From positions 620,001 to 684,000 of the forward strand of contig OZ243044.1 of the NCBI GenBank assembly GCA_965212135.1: a stretch of 64,000 bases of DNA. Reading direction: 5' to 3'. Under the pieces are notes generated by a model. It was not told the origin of the DNA. It saw only the letters and a list, made by a program, of their open reading frames with translations, and ran no database searches. Below are positions 34,973 through 44,474 of the stretch, piece after piece (position 1 is the stretch's first letter; every line of letters begins with the position of its first letter). A program made the translations under genes and the position numbers. The DNA comes from Bin75 sp965212135 (lineage in GTDB: Bacteria; Nitrospirota; Nitrospiria; Nitrospirales; UBA8639).

Positions 34973-36448
34973 TTACAACGATAGCCGCTTGAGGAGCGCT
35001 TGCGCCGTCTCAATGCCGTCAAACAACTCATCGGTCATATCCTGCGTCCCTTTCAACGGGTCCCTTAACGGAACCCGTTTGACGGAAGACTCGCCCACGT
35101 CAAAGAGGACGGACGTCCAACTGGAGCCGTAGATCTGCCGGGGGAATTTCTGAAGACAGGCGCCGCGGAAATACGCGCGCGTGCCACGCGGAGCATGAAA
35201 TTCCGCGCGGGCGATTTCTTCATCATCCAGCAACCGTTCAATGCGCCGGCTCCGTTCAAGTGTATAATACAAACCCTTTTCCGGTCGAATGTCATGGTAT
35301 TGCAAGTCCAGCAACGCCGCGTGAGGGCTGTCCCATCCGCAGCCTTTCCGGTCCAGGTACGATTCGATCATTCGTTGTTTGGCGACCCAATCCAACGCAT
35401 TCACCAACTGCCGCGGGTCCCGTTCCAGCGCGTCCAGGACGGTTTCCCATCGCACCAGAATGTCCTTGGTCGCCGGAGATAATTCGCGGCAGGCGTAAAA
35501 ATCATGCGCGGCGGCGAGGTAGGCCCGCTGGATGGCGATCGCGTTGGTCACGCCTCCGCCGGCTAATTTCAGGTCCGCTTTCACGGTGAGATCGCGCGAG
35601 ACGATCTTGATCGCGTCCACGGGATTCGCCAGCACACAGGAGGGACGTTCCGCGCCCTCGTCCAGCATATGCGTGACAATCGCCGTCGTGCCCACCTTTA
35701 AGTACGTGGACAACTCCGCCATATTGGCGTCACCCACGATGACGTGCAGGCGTCGAAACCGGGCATCGTCCGCGTGAGGCTCGTCACGCGTATTGACAAT
35801 GGGCCGTTTGACCATGGTGTTCAAGTCAACCGGACATTCAAAAAAATCCGCGCGTTGCGAGATTTGATAATGCGTGGACGGGGCGCCATGCTCCGAGCCG
35901 ACTTTTCCCGCCCCCGCAAAAATGGGACGCGACACAAAGAACGGCAACAACGTCCGGACAATGGTGTCGAAGGGCACGGAACGGGACATTAAATAATTTT
36001 CATGGTACCCGTAACTGTTCCCTTTGCCGTCAGAGTTGTTTTTATACAGCACAGACCCGTTGCCGCCGGCCGTCCGATTGAACGCCTCCAGACATTTGGC
36101 GGCGACGAGTTCACCCGCGCGTTCATAGGCGACCAGTTCCCGAGCCGTACTGCATTCCGGCGTTGAATACTCCGGATGCGCGCCGTCAACGTACAGCCGG
36201 CCGGCATTCGCCAGCAGCTTGTTGAGCGCACGATTATACTCGGGACCCGGCCGTTCGCGTTCCCCTTCCACGTCAAAACCGCGAGCGTCTCGCAGAGGGT
36301 TTTCGTTCTCGTAATCCCACAGGGCCAGGGGCGCAAGGAGATCGGGATAACAACCGATCAACTGGAGGGAATGCTCAACGGGGTCGGCAGCACGGGGTCG
36401 GCGTGACGCGACGCCAAATTCAGTTTCTGTCCCAATAATACGCTGCAC
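34973..36448 (-). CDS. dop: Pup deamidase/depupylase Dop
   Basis: This is a 491-residue protein starting at GTG 36448 as VQRIIGTETEFGVAS, matching the MQRIIGTE start of the family. GAGGAG lies close upstream, and the frame is open to 36469. DGAHPEYSTPECSTARELV, the extended loop around GAGKVGSEHGAPSTHYQISQ and VNTRDEPHADDARFRRLH fit Dop. Dop removes Pup from substrates and, where Pup ends in Gln, deamidates it to Glu. It lies 30 bases after mpa in the operon. Confidence 0.93.
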   Translation of the reverse strand: MQRIIGTETEFGVASRRPRAADPVEHSLQLIGCYPDLLAPLALWDYENENPLRDARGFDVEGERERPGPEYNRALNKLLANAGRLYVDGAHPEYSTPECSTARELVAYERAGELVAAKCLEAFNRTAGGNGSVLYKNNSDGKGNSYGYHENYLMSRSVPFDTIVRTLLPFFVSRPIFAGAGKVGSEHGAPSTHYQISQRADFFECPVDLNTMVKRPIVNTRDEPHADDARFRRLHVIVGDANMAELSTYLKVGTTAIVTHMLDEGAERPSCVLANPVDAIKIVSRDLTVKADLKLAGGGVTNAIAIQRAYLAAAHDFYACRELSPATKDILVRWETVLDALERDPRQLVNALDWVAKQRMIESYLDRKGCGWDSPHAALLDLQYHDIRPEKGLYYTLERSRRIERLLDDEEIARAEFHAPRGTRAYFRGACLQKFPRQIYGSSWTSVLFDVGESSVKRVPLRDPLKGTQDMTDELFDGIETAQALLKRLSL

Positions 36449-36478
36449 GGGCTCCTCATGCCACCGCACGCGCGAGCA

Positions 36479-38158
36479 TTACAAATAATGCCCGGCATTC
36501 ACGACTTCAATTTTTCGCGTTTCTTCAGAGCCGAACGTCAGGGTCCGAACGTGGACGATTTTTTCGCCTTTTTCCCCGGCGATACGGGCCCAATCATCGG
36601 GATTGGTCGTATTGGGCAGATCTTCATGCTCTTTAAATTCTTCCCGAATGGCGCGCAAACAGTCTTCTTCTTTCAAGCCTTTTTCACCCGTGCGAATGGC
36701 TCGCTTCACCGCAAATTTTTTCGCTCTTGAGACCACGCCCTCAATCAGCGCGCCGCTGGAAAAATCCTTAAAATACAGGGTTTCTTTTTCCCCGGTGGCA
36801 TACGTCACCTCAAGAAACCGGTTGGGTTCCGACGTGGCGTACATCGCTTCCACCGTGACGTCAATAAGATGCGCGGCAATCGTCTTCCGGTCCTGTGCAT
36901 GCCGGGCCAGTTCTTCGTCGGCAAACGGCAGGTCGTCGGTGAGGTATTTGGCAAAAATATCACGGGCGTTTTCTTTCTCCGGTCTGGGAATTTTGACCTT
37001 CACGTCCAACCGCCCGGGTCTCAACACCGCCGGATCAATGAGATCCTGCCGATTGCTGGCCCCGATGACGATCACATTGCCGAGTTTTTCCACTCCATCA
37101 ATTTCGGCCAAAAACTGCGGAACGATGGTGGATTCAATATCGGAAGAAATCCCGGATCCACGCGTGCGGAACAACGCGTCCATCTCGTCAAAAAACACGA
37201 TCACCGGATTGCCGGTCGCGGCCTTTTCCCCGGCTTTGGCGAAGACTTCCCGAATGTAGCGTTCCGATTCGCCGACGTATTTGTTCAGCAGTTCAGGCCC
37301 CTTCACGTGCAGGAAATAACTGCGTATTTCCTGTCCGGATAAATGCCGCAATTTTTGCGAAATGGAATTGGCCACGGCCTTGGCAATCATGGTCTTGCCG
37401 CACCCCGGAGGCCCGTATAACAGAACGCCCTTGGGCGGGGTCAGATGATGCTCCTGAAAAAGCTCAGGGTACAAAAATGGCAATTCCACGGCGTCGGTCA
37501 CCTGCTCAACTTCTTTCTCCAGCCCGCCGACGTCTTCATAGTGCACGTCCGGAATTTCTTCTATCACAAACTCTTCGATTTCGGCTTTGGGGATTTTCTC
37601 AATGACGTAGCCCGACCGGACGTCATAGAGAAGGTGATCGCCGACACGGAGACGCTCGGCGAGAAGCGGCTCGCCCAACTCGACGACTCGCTCTTCATCA
37701 TGATGCAATTGAATCAACGCCCGCGTCCCGTCCAGACGATCCTTTAACCTCACCACTTGCCCCTGGGGATCAAACGCCCTCGCTTCAATGACGTTCAGGG
37801 CTTCATTCACAATCACTTCCTGCCCTTTTCGCAACGCCGCGCCGTCAACCGAACGATGCACGCTGACGCGCATTTTCCTGCCCGATACATAGACGTTGGC
37901 GCTGTGATCATCGTTCAGACTGCAGAAGAGCGCGTAGGACGACGGAGGAGCCGTCAGTTTGGCGATCTCGACACGGAGGGTTTCAATGTGCGTTTTGGCT
38001 TCCTGCAGGCTGGCTGTCAGCCGCTCGTTGTGCTTTTGAGATTGCTGCAACTTGACCTTCGTCTCATAGGCGTTCCGCACTTCGTTCTCCAGAGATTGGA
38101 GTTCTCCGCGCAATTTCTCAATCTCCCGATTCTCATCATCGTGTTTTCTCAATCCCAT
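36479..38158 (-). CDS. mpa: Proteasome-activating AAA ATPase (Mpa/ARC)
   Basis: This is a 559-residue protein. An N-terminal coiled coil (residues about 5-60) binds Pup, then come tandem OB domains and an AAA module with Walker A GPPGCGKTM, Walker B VIVFFDEMDALF and an arginine-finger region. The C-terminus is GHYL, close to the GQYL tail with which mycobacterial Mpa docks into alpha-ring pockets. It unfolds pupylated proteins and feeds them to PrcBA. It is the first gene of the mpa-dop-prcB-prcA run. The 69 bases to thiE show no promoter I can defend. Confidence 0.93.
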   Translation of the reverse strand: MGLRKHDDENREIEKLRGELQSLENEVRNAYETKVKLQQSQKHNERLTASLQEAKTHIETLRVEIAKLTAPPSSYALFCSLNDDHSANVYVSGRKMRVSVHRSVDGAALRKGQEVIVNEALNVIEARAFDPQGQVVRLKDRLDGTRALIQLHHDEERVVELGEPLLAERLRVGDHLLYDVRSGYVIEKIPKAEIEEFVIEEIPDVHYEDVGGLEKEVEQVTDAVELPFLYPELFQEHHLTPPKGVLLYGPPGCGKTMIAKAVANSISQKLRHLSGQEIRSYFLHVKGPELLNKYVGESERYIREVFAKAGEKAATGNPVIVFFDEMDALFRTRGSGISSDIESTIVPQFLAEIDGVEKLGNVIVIGASNRQDLIDPAVLRPGRLDVKVKIPRPEKENARDIFAKYLTDDLPFADEELARHAQDRKTIAAHLIDVTVEAMYATSEPNRFLEVTYATGEKETLYFKDFSSGALIEGVVSRAKKFAVKRAIRTGEKGLKEEDCLRAIREEFKEHEDLPNTTNPDDWARIAGEKGEKIVHVRTLTFGSEETRKIEVVNAGHYL

Positions 38159-38227
38159 AGGATCGTCCCCGCAGGATCATGGACGGCACGGAAGCCTGCT
38201 CGCCCCCGCAACGACAGGCAACGGGCC

Positions 38228-39031
38228 TCAAAGGTGTTTTCCGCCTTTCATGCCCTCGCCTGCGCGGAAGCAACGCCGGAGAGCCGACCGAACCTTCCGC
38301 GTGGCTACCCGCAAGAAGTCTAACACCGGGTTTCGGAAAGGGTCAATATCACGAAGCCTCCGTGACGTCGCGCCGCAGAGATGAAGTTCCGTCGCATACT
38401 GCTTGACGGCTTCACGTGGAGACGAGGCGTGGATGATTGACGAAATGGCCGCCACGCCACAGGCGCCGGCCTCCATCACGGGCGCCACGCGAGACGGCGT
38501 GATCCCGCCAATCGCATACAAGGGAATACGGCATTGCCGACTGGCTTCGCGAAGCGCGCCGAGGCCTAACGGGGCTCCGTATTCCCGTTTTGACGGCGTG
38601 GCATACACCGGGCCGAGCACAACGAAATCCGCGCCGTCTTTCTCGCTTTCGATCGCCTCTTGCACGGAATGCACCGACTTCCCAACGAGATACCCGTGGC
38701 CCAGACAGTTCCTGGCCTCTGCGACGGGCATGCTGTCCGACCGAAGATGGACGCCGGCCGCCTGGGTGGCGAGAACCAGATCCACGCGGTCATTGATCAA
38801 ACACGGCACGCGGAAGGGACGAGCCAGCCGATGAACCGCGTCCACCAATCCCAGCAGGTCTCGGGTACCAAGGTCTTTTTCCCGAATGTGTATCATCATG
38901 CCTTGTTCGGGAATGATGTCTTTGAGGACCCGAAGCAATCCGTCCGCTCCGGTCCGGCGCCGGTCGGTCACGACGTACAAAGAAGGCAGATGGTTCGTTG
39001 TCGCAAACAAGGAAGGCTTTGAAGGGTGCAA
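38228..39031 (-). CDS. thiE: Thiamine phosphate synthase ThiE, with C-terminal extension
   Basis: This is a 267-residue protein. SLYVVTDRR, MMIHIREKDL, CLINDRVDLVLATQAAGVHL, VGKSVHSVQEA, FVVLGPVYATPSK and YAIGGITP are successive TIM-barrel motifs that bind hydroxymethylpyrimidine diphosphate and thiazole phosphate. The barrel ends near residue 215. The final about 45 residues are basic (VATRKVRSALRRCFRAGEGM) and are not part of the usual 200-220-residue enzyme. It follows thiG by 102 bases. Confidence 0.92.
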   Translation of the reverse strand: MHPSKPSLFATTNHLPSLYVVTDRRRTGADGLLRVLKDIIPEQGMMIHIREKDLGTRDLLGLVDAVHRLARPFRVPCLINDRVDLVLATQAAGVHLRSDSMPVAEARNCLGHGYLVGKSVHSVQEAIESEKDGADFVVLGPVYATPSKREYGAPLGLGALREASRQCRIPLYAIGGITPSRVAPVMEAGACGVAAISSIIHASSPREAVKQYATELHLCGATSRRLRDIDPFRNPVLDFLRVATRKVRSALRRCFRAGEGMKGGKHL

Positions 39032-39133
39032 AAGACGACTTTCTCGTCACCCGCCGGCGATGCCGGACACCGCAACGCTTCCAGAGAGCAGACGCCATGC
39101 CCACAAGGTGCGCCAGGCTGTTTCAACAACAGC

Positions 39134-39907
39134 CTACAACATGCCTTCAATCGGGCTGCTCGCCGTGGCATACAGTTTCCGAGGAATGCGCCCGGCTTGA
39201 TACGCCAACCGCCCGGCACGCACCGCGTACTTCATGGCTTCGGCCATGGCAAGCGGATTGTCCGCCCCGGCGATGGCGGTATTCATCAACACCGCGTCGG
39301 CTCCGTATTCCATCGCCAACGCGGCATCGGAAGCGGTGCCAACGCCCGCATCAACGATCACGGGCACGTTCACGGTTTCCATGATGATTTGCAAGTTGCA
39401 GGGATTGCGGATGCCCAGGCCGGAACCAATGGGGGCCGCCAGAGGCATGACCGCCGGACAGCCAATATCAACGAGCTTTTGCGCCACCACGGGATCGTCG
39501 TTGGTGTACGGCAACACCACGAACCCTTCCTTAATCAAAATCTGCGCCGCTTCAAGGAGCCCGGCGGTATCGGGGAACAACGTCCGCTCATCGCCGATCA
39601 CCTCGAGTTTCACCAGATCCGACACGCCGGCCGCACGGGCCAGCCGGGCATAACGCACGGCATCGTCCACGGTATAACACCCGGCGGTATTGGGAAGAAT
39701 GGTGTACTTGCGAGGATCAATGTAATCAAGCAGATTTTCGGAATGTCTGTCCGTGATATTGACCCGACGCACGGCCACCGTGACGACATCGGCGCCGGAC
39801 ACTTCAATCGCTTTCTGCGTCTCAAGAAAGTTCTGATACTTTCCCGTTCCAACCCACAAACGGGAGCGAAACGTCCGCCCGGCTATGGTCAAACGATCCT
39901 CACTCAT
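39134..39907 (-). CDS. thiG: Thiazole synthase ThiG
   Basis: This is a 257-residue protein. The segments FRSRLWVGTGKYQNF, VTVAVRRVNI, DYIDPRKYTILPNTAGCYT, LVKLEVIGDERTLFPD and VIVDAGVGTASDAALAMEYG are the conserved ThiG TIM-barrel blocks, with the Schiff-base Lys in VKLEV. It makes the thiazole ring from deoxyxylulose phosphate, dehydroglycine and ThiS thiocarboxylate. ATG 39907 has GGAGAAAG upstream and overlaps the thiS 3' end by eight bases. Confidence 0.95.
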   Translation of the reverse strand: MSEDRLTIAGRTFRSRLWVGTGKYQNFLETQKAIEVSGADVVTVAVRRVNITDRHSENLLDYIDPRKYTILPNTAGCYTVDDAVRYARLARAAGVSDLVKLEVIGDERTLFPDTAGLLEAAQILIKEGFVVLPYTNDDPVVAQKLVDIGCPAVMPLAAPIGSGLGIRNPCNLQIIMETVNVPVIVDAGVGTASDAALAMEYGADAVLMNTAIAGADNPLAMAEAMKYAVRAGRLAYQAGRIPRKLYATASSPIEGML

Positions 39908-40169
39908 GGTCTTTCTCCATCCATGCACACCGATGTCCGCCGCCCGCCAGGTCCTGGCATTCCCAAGGGGCGCCGCCGCCGATAAAACTCATAATTTCAA
40001 CACGGTCGCCTTCCCGAAGCCTTCGGGTCTCAACGTCTTGTTTATCGAGTATTTCACGGTTGATTTCCACGGCCACTTGCGCCACATTCAGTTGCAAATC
40101 CTGGAGCAGGTTCTGCACGGTTATTGCTTCACGCACATCGCGCGGGTCACCATTGACTTGAATGTGCAT
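39900..40169 (-). CDS. thiS: Sulfur carrier protein ThiS with a tail beyond the Gly-Gly
   Basis: This is an 89-residue protein. MHIQVNGDPRDV, TVQNLLQDLQL, VAVEINREIL and GDRVEIMSFIGGG are the ubiquitin-like ThiS fold. Active ThiS normally ends in Gly-Gly, which is adenylated and thiocarboxylated. Here the frame continues for 23 residues past GGG (APWECQDLAGGGHRCAWMEK), with two Cys and a His. Either the tail is cleaved or the gene carries an unusual fused stretch. It is the first gene of thiS-thiG-thiE. No TPP riboswitch was recognised upstream (40170-40384). Confidence 0.85.
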   Translation of the reverse strand: MHIQVNGDPRDVREAITVQNLLQDLQLNVAQVAVEINREILDKQDVETRRLREGDRVEIMSFIGGGAPWECQDLAGGGHRCAWMEKDHE

Positions 40170-40384
40170 GCGTTGGATTCTTCAACAAACGCGGCGCCCG
40201 ACCAGCCGCACCCCGTTCACGATACCGCCGTCTCCGATGACGCCAGTGCATCCTACGAGAGCCTTTCCAGCCTTGTCAATTTTGGAACGCGGCTTGCTGC
40301 AAGCGACGCCGTGAAAGAGCCTGACATCTCAAGGCGCAATCTTTTACAATAGAAACGTCTCACGCTTTCAACAGACCAAACGGC

Positions 40385-40852
40385 ATGACCACCGTCCACG
40401 ATTTGAACAACACCCTCGCCAACCTCTTCCTGTCCATGGCGGCATTGTTGCGGCAGCATGGAGACAACCCGTATCGGATTCGTGCCTATACACGAGCCGC
40501 CGACGTGCTCGCTCACTTAGAGTCTTCCGTTACCGAGCTCGCGCAGACGGGCACTCTCCAGACCTTGCCCGGCATCGGGAAAGACCTTGCGGCAAAAATC
40601 CACGAGTATCTGGACACGGGCGCCATCAAGGCCTATGAAGAACTCAAAATGCCCCTGCCGCCGAACATTCGTCAATGGAGTCTCCTCCCAGGCCTCTCCG
40701 ACCCCATTGTGCATGATTTGTATTATCGGCTCGGCATTCAGACGCTTGACGATCTTGAGACTCTCGCCCGCTCCCATATGCTGCGAACGCGGCCGGGAGT
40801 CAACGTGACCGCGGAAGAATTGCTTGCGGCTATCCAGTGTTTACGCGGATAA
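40385..40852 (+). CDS. Stand-alone helix-hairpin-helix protein resembling the PolX N-terminal domain
   Basis: This is a 155-residue protein. NPYRIRAYTRAADVLAHLESSVTEL and LPGIGKDLAAKIHEYLDTG match the 8-kDa helix-hairpin-helix region of family X DNA polymerases. The second half (LGIQTLDDLETLARSHML) resembles the next HHH repeat. The polymerase and PHP domains are missing, and the stop lies in a normal place with no downstream remnant. It may bind DNA ends or gaps; its role is unknown. Flanking gaps (40170-40384 and 40853-41000) show no other features. Confidence 0.7.
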   Translation: MTTVHDLNNTLANLFLSMAALLRQHGDNPYRIRAYTRAADVLAHLESSVTELAQTGTLQTLPGIGKDLAAKIHEYLDTGAIKAYEELKMPLPPNIRQWSLLPGLSDPIVHDLYYRLGIQTLDDLETLARSHMLRTRPGVNVTAEELLAAIQCLRG

Positions 40853-41000
40853 CCGGCGACGCAGCGACACGGTCCGGCACGACCTTCAATCGCGGCGCAC
40901 GCAAAAAGCGAGCCGTGCCATGGCACACCACGCCGGAGAGTCCCCAACGAAGTCGCACGGGCGAGTCTGTGAAACGAAGACAGCGTTCTTGCCCGGACGA

Positions 41001-42299
41001 TTACAGAGAGCGCAGGTCTTTGAAGACGTTCCAGGTCTTGAGCAATTCAATCGCCTTTTGAAGCTGCGCGTCTTGTTTCATCAATTCCGCTTCACGATCG
41101 TGTTGCGTATCGGGCTCCTCGCCGTCTGACGCCTCATCGGGTCTCTCTTCGCGTGACGGGGTCGCCGCATCGGGTGCCTCCCGATTCACGGCAACGGACT
41201 TTTGCGCCTCCACCACGATATCCGGTTTGACGCCGACGGTATGGATGGACTCTCCGCTCGGCGTATAGTATTTGGCCGTCGTGAGACGGAGGCCCGACCC
41301 GTCAGACAGCGGAAGAATCGTCTGCACGGAACCCTTCCCAAAGGTCGTCTTCCCAAGGATGATGGCTTTCCCCCAATCCTGCATCGCGGCCGCAACAATC
41401 TCCGATGCGCTGGCGGAGCCATGGTTCACCAGGACAATCATGGGATACTCATAGGGATCCGTCGCCAGACGGGCGTGGTACTCATCTTTCCGACCATCCC
41501 GGCCTTTGATCGAAACGACCAATTTGTCGGCTGGCAAAAATTGATCGGACACCCCAACCGCAGAGGACAACAACCCGCCCGGGTTGTTGCGTAAATCCAA
41601 AATGAGCCCCTGGATGCCCTGACTGCGCAACGCGGCCAATTCGCGGCCAAGATCTTTGGGCGTGGATTCCTGGAACTGCGAAATCCGGACGTAGCCGATG
41701 CGCTCATCAATGACACGGGACCGCACACTGTGAATCTTAATGGTATCCCGAACCAGGGTGAAAGTCAGAGGGTCCGCGGCCCTTTTCCGTTCCACCGTGA
41801 TCGTCACCCGCGTCCCCTTGGGCCCTCGCATGAGTTGCACCGCTTCCATCAGCGTCATATCTTTCGTCGGCGAATCATTGACTTTCGAGATCACGTCGCC
41901 GGCTTCGATGCCTGCCACGTGAGCGGGCGTGCCTTCAATGGGAGCGATGACGGTGATACGATGATCCTTGATCCCGATCTGGATGCCCAACCCCCCAAAT
42001 TCCCCCTTCGTTTCAACCTGCATTTCCTGATACATATCCGGAGTCATGTACGAAGAATGCGGGTCCAGCGTTTTGAGCATGCCACGCACGGCGCCATGCA
42101 CCAGATCGTTGGTCTGAAGATCTTCCACGTAGTGTTTCTTCACCTGCGTCAGGACTTCCGCAAAAATTTTAAGATCTTCGTAGGATTCGCCGGCATGACC
42201 CGTTCTCTCGACTCCCTTGCCAACCAGCAACCCCAGGACGAGCGCACCCAGCACGACCATGCCTGAACTCCACCTCATTGAAGAACGTTCCTTTTCCAT
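41001..42299 (-). CDS. C-terminal processing peptidase (S41, CtpA family)
   Basis: This is a 432-residue protein. There is an N-terminal signal anchor (MVVLGALVLGLLVGKGVE), then a PDZ domain (GGLGIQIGIKDHRITVIAPI) and an S41 catalytic core. NHGSASASEIVAAAMQDWG carries the Ser and GKTTFGKGSVQTILPL the Lys of the Ser-Lys dyad. It degrades or matures periplasmic proteins. ATG 42299 has AGGA seven bases upstream; an internal ATG at 42278 is an alternative. The acidic tail (DEASDGEEPDTQHDREAEL) is unusual but plausible. It lies downstream of envC. Confidence 0.92.
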   Translation of the reverse strand: MEKERSSMRWSSGMVVLGALVLGLLVGKGVERTGHAGESYEDLKIFAEVLTQVKKHYVEDLQTNDLVHGAVRGMLKTLDPHSSYMTPDMYQEMQVETKGEFGGLGIQIGIKDHRITVIAPIEGTPAHVAGIEAGDVISKVNDSPTKDMTLMEAVQLMRGPKGTRVTITVERKRAADPLTFTLVRDTIKIHSVRSRVIDERIGYVRISQFQESTPKDLGRELAALRSQGIQGLILDLRNNPGGLLSSAVGVSDQFLPADKLVVSIKGRDGRKDEYHARLATDPYEYPMIVLVNHGSASASEIVAAAMQDWGKAIILGKTTFGKGSVQTILPLSDGSGLRLTTAKYYTPSGESIHTVGVKPDIVVEAQKSVAVNREAPDAATPSREERPDEASDGEEPDTQHDREAELMKQDAQLQKAIELLKTWNVFKDLRSL

Positions 42300-42414
42300 G
42301 GCGATATCCTAACTCGTTAAAAAGACAACGGACGCGGCCAACGATTTTGCGGCATCGCGCCTGTGACGCTCCGCCACCCCCGATTATGAGACGCCGGCAC
42401 GGCCTCCAGTACGT

Positions 42415-43578
42415 TCACCGTTTGGCAAACCAATGCAACGGGTTCACCGGCTTGGTTCCTTTCCGCAACTCAAAGTATAACACGACGCGATCGGTCAATC
42501 CGGACGCGCCGGTTTCCCCAAGTCCGGCGCCTTTGGCAACCGCTTCCCCTTCTTTCACCAGCAACGCGGAGGCGTGGGCATAGAACGTAAAATAATTCGC
42601 GCCGTGATCCAGAATCACGACCAGTCCATAGCCTTTGAGCCAATCCGCATACACCACGTTCCCGTCGGCAACGGCCCGGATGGCCATGCCTTCGCGTGTG
42701 GCAATTTCAATCCCTTTCTTCTCCACGTACGTCTCAAACGTCGGATGCTTTTGCCGACCGAAGACCCCCACCAGCTTCCCCTTGACGGGCCACAACAACG
42801 CGCCTTTTTGAAACGACCCCGCCGGTGTCGCGCCGGGCGTGTGCCCGCGCAGATTCAGTTTCTTGAGCAAGGCTTCTTTGCGGTTTTCGGTCTGCTCAAG
42901 CGTGGCGAGCCTTTGTTCATGGGAGTGCGTCTGTTGCGTGAGACCGGCCAGGACGGCGTGCTTTTTGGACCTGATGTTTTTCATCGTCTGCAACTGTTTG
43001 CCCACCCGGGCTCTCTTGTCCAGCAACGCTTCATGCGTTTTCACCCGTTCAACTCGCAAGCGTTCAAGGCGCGCCACATCGCGTCGGTGCGCCTCAAGCC
43101 ATTGACGCTCCCGCGCGGCCAGCGTGGAAAGATACAACAACCGGCGTTGAAATTGCGCATAAGAATCCGCCGCCAGCAACGGGCGGAACCAGCCGGCCCG
43201 TCCTTCCATATACAGTCGCCGCAGACGCGCGGCCAGCACGCCCTCCCGGCCGGTCACCTCCGACCGAAGCACGGCCTGCTGCGCGTCCATGTTTGTCATT
43301 GCCTGATCCATGCGTTTGATTTCCCGATTGATGACGGCGGCTTCGTCCCGTTCCTTGTACAATTGGCGATCGAAACGCTCAATCGCCCGCAAGAGCTCGT
43401 CATGTTTTTTCCGTGACCGATCGCGCTGTTTTTTGGTTGTCTCGATTGTCCGCTTTAACTGTTCAAGATCGTGTTGTGCTTGTTCAATTTTTTCCTGGAG
43501 CGAGCCAGCCGCCGCCGGCGCGGCGGCCATGAGGCCGGCGGATGTCGCAAGCACAAACGTGAGGGCGAGATATCTCAT
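42415..43578 (-). CDS. envC: EnvC-like murein hydrolase activator with degenerate LytM domain
   Basis: This is a 387-residue protein. A signal peptide (RYLALTFVLATSAGLMAAAP) is followed by a coiled coil of about 220 residues and a LytM domain. The zinc ligands are replaced: the expected HxGxD is KKGIEIA, and the expected HxH is VLYFELRKG. As in E. coli EnvC, it should therefore activate amidases rather than cut murein. ATG 43578 overlaps the ftsX stop (TGATG), so longer upstream reading is rejected. Confidence 0.9.
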   Translation of the reverse strand: MRYLALTFVLATSAGLMAAAPAAAGSLQEKIEQAQHDLEQLKRTIETTKKQRDRSRKKHDELLRAIERFDRQLYKERDEAAVINREIKRMDQAMTNMDAQQAVLRSEVTGREGVLAARLRRLYMEGRAGWFRPLLAADSYAQFQRRLLYLSTLAARERQWLEAHRRDVARLERLRVERVKTHEALLDKRARVGKQLQTMKNIRSKKHAVLAGLTQQTHSHEQRLATLEQTENRKEALLKKLNLRGHTPGATPAGSFQKGALLWPVKGKLVGVFGRQKHPTFETYVEKKGIEIATREGMAIRAVADGNVVYADWLKGYGLVVILDHGANYFTFYAHASALLVKEGEAVAKGAGLGETGASGLTDRVVLYFELRKGTKPVNPLHWFAKR

Positions 43579-44474
43579 CAGTTCCTCATTTTCATCAAAC
43601 CGAAGACCGAGAGCAAGCTGCTCCCACACCCCAACAGCATGCCGGCCATGACCAACAGCATGGAGACCGGCACCGGGAAAAACGTGAGAATCCGTTCCAA
43701 CCCGCCAAACCAACCTGACGCATCAAGCTCAAACTGCAAAAACTCAAACGCGCCCTTCAACAACGCCAGGGACAGACCGCCGCCGACGGCACCCAGAATC
43801 GCTCCTTCGATCACATGGGGGATCGCGATAAAGGCGCCCGTGGCGCCAATCAGCCGCAGGATTTCAATTTCCTCTTTTCTGGCGTGAAAGGACAAATGGA
43901 CCGTATTCCCGATAATCGTCACCGTGGCCACGGCCAGAATCGTCCCAATCACCACGGCGCCTAATTCAAAATAACTGACCAGCAAGGCCAGCGTATCAAT
44001 CCAGTCCTGGCTATACCGCACATGGGCCACGCCCGGAAACCGCTTGACGCGGTCGGCAAACGCGCCCACGGATGCGGGGTCCTGAAATCGAGGAGACAAA
44101 CTGACGACAAACGACGCGGGCAACGGATTCTCGCCCAGCTCTTTCAGGAAGAGAGCGTCGTCCGGAAATTGTTCCTGAAAATCTCGAAGCGCTCGTTCTT
44201 TCGACACGACGGTGAACGTGACGGCCGCCGGTTCACTCCGAAGACGCTTGCGCACACCGGACACCTCCTGTTCCGAGGCTTCAGGGTCCAAGTACACGAT
44301 CACTTCAATGTCGCGCTGAAGGCTTCCGGCAAGATTGTTGAGATTCAGATACAGCAATAAAAAAACCCCAAAGCAGGCAATGGTAAAGGCCGTCGTGATC
44401 ATGCCAATCACCACGTCCCCCCGATGCACGCGGAGATTGGTCATCGCTTCCCGCAATAAATACCACAGCCGCAT
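43578..44474 (-). CDS. ftsX: Cell division protein FtsX
   Basis: This is a 298-residue inner-membrane protein. There is an N-terminal cytoplasmic segment and a first helix (MITTAFTIACFGVFLLLYLN), then a periplasmic domain of about 130 residues (SLQRDIEVIVYLDPEASEQE). Three C-terminal helices follow, with the FtsX/MacB-like segment HARKEEIEILRLIGATGAF. With FtsE it transmits signals to EnvC and amidases at the septum. Its start overlaps the ftsE stop (TAATG). Confidence 0.95.
   Translation of the reverse strand: MRLWYLLREAMTNLRVHRGDVVIGMITTAFTIACFGVFLLLYLNLNNLAGSLQRDIEVIVYLDPEASEQEVSGVRKRLRSEPAAVTFTVVSKERALRDFQEQFPDDALFLKELGENPLPASFVVSLSPRFQDPASVGAFADRVKRFPGVAHVRYSQDWIDTLALLVSYFELGAVVIGTILAVATVTIIGNTVHLSFHARKEEIEILRLIGATGAFIAIPHVIEGAILGAVGGGLSLALLKGAFEFLQFELDASGWFGGLERILTFFPVPVSMLLVMAGMLLGCGSSLLSVFGLMKMRN

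Noticed and set aside
40170..40384. TPP riboswitch upstream of thiS
   Set aside because: The conserved CUGAGA and ACCUGAUCUGGAU-like words were not found on either strand.
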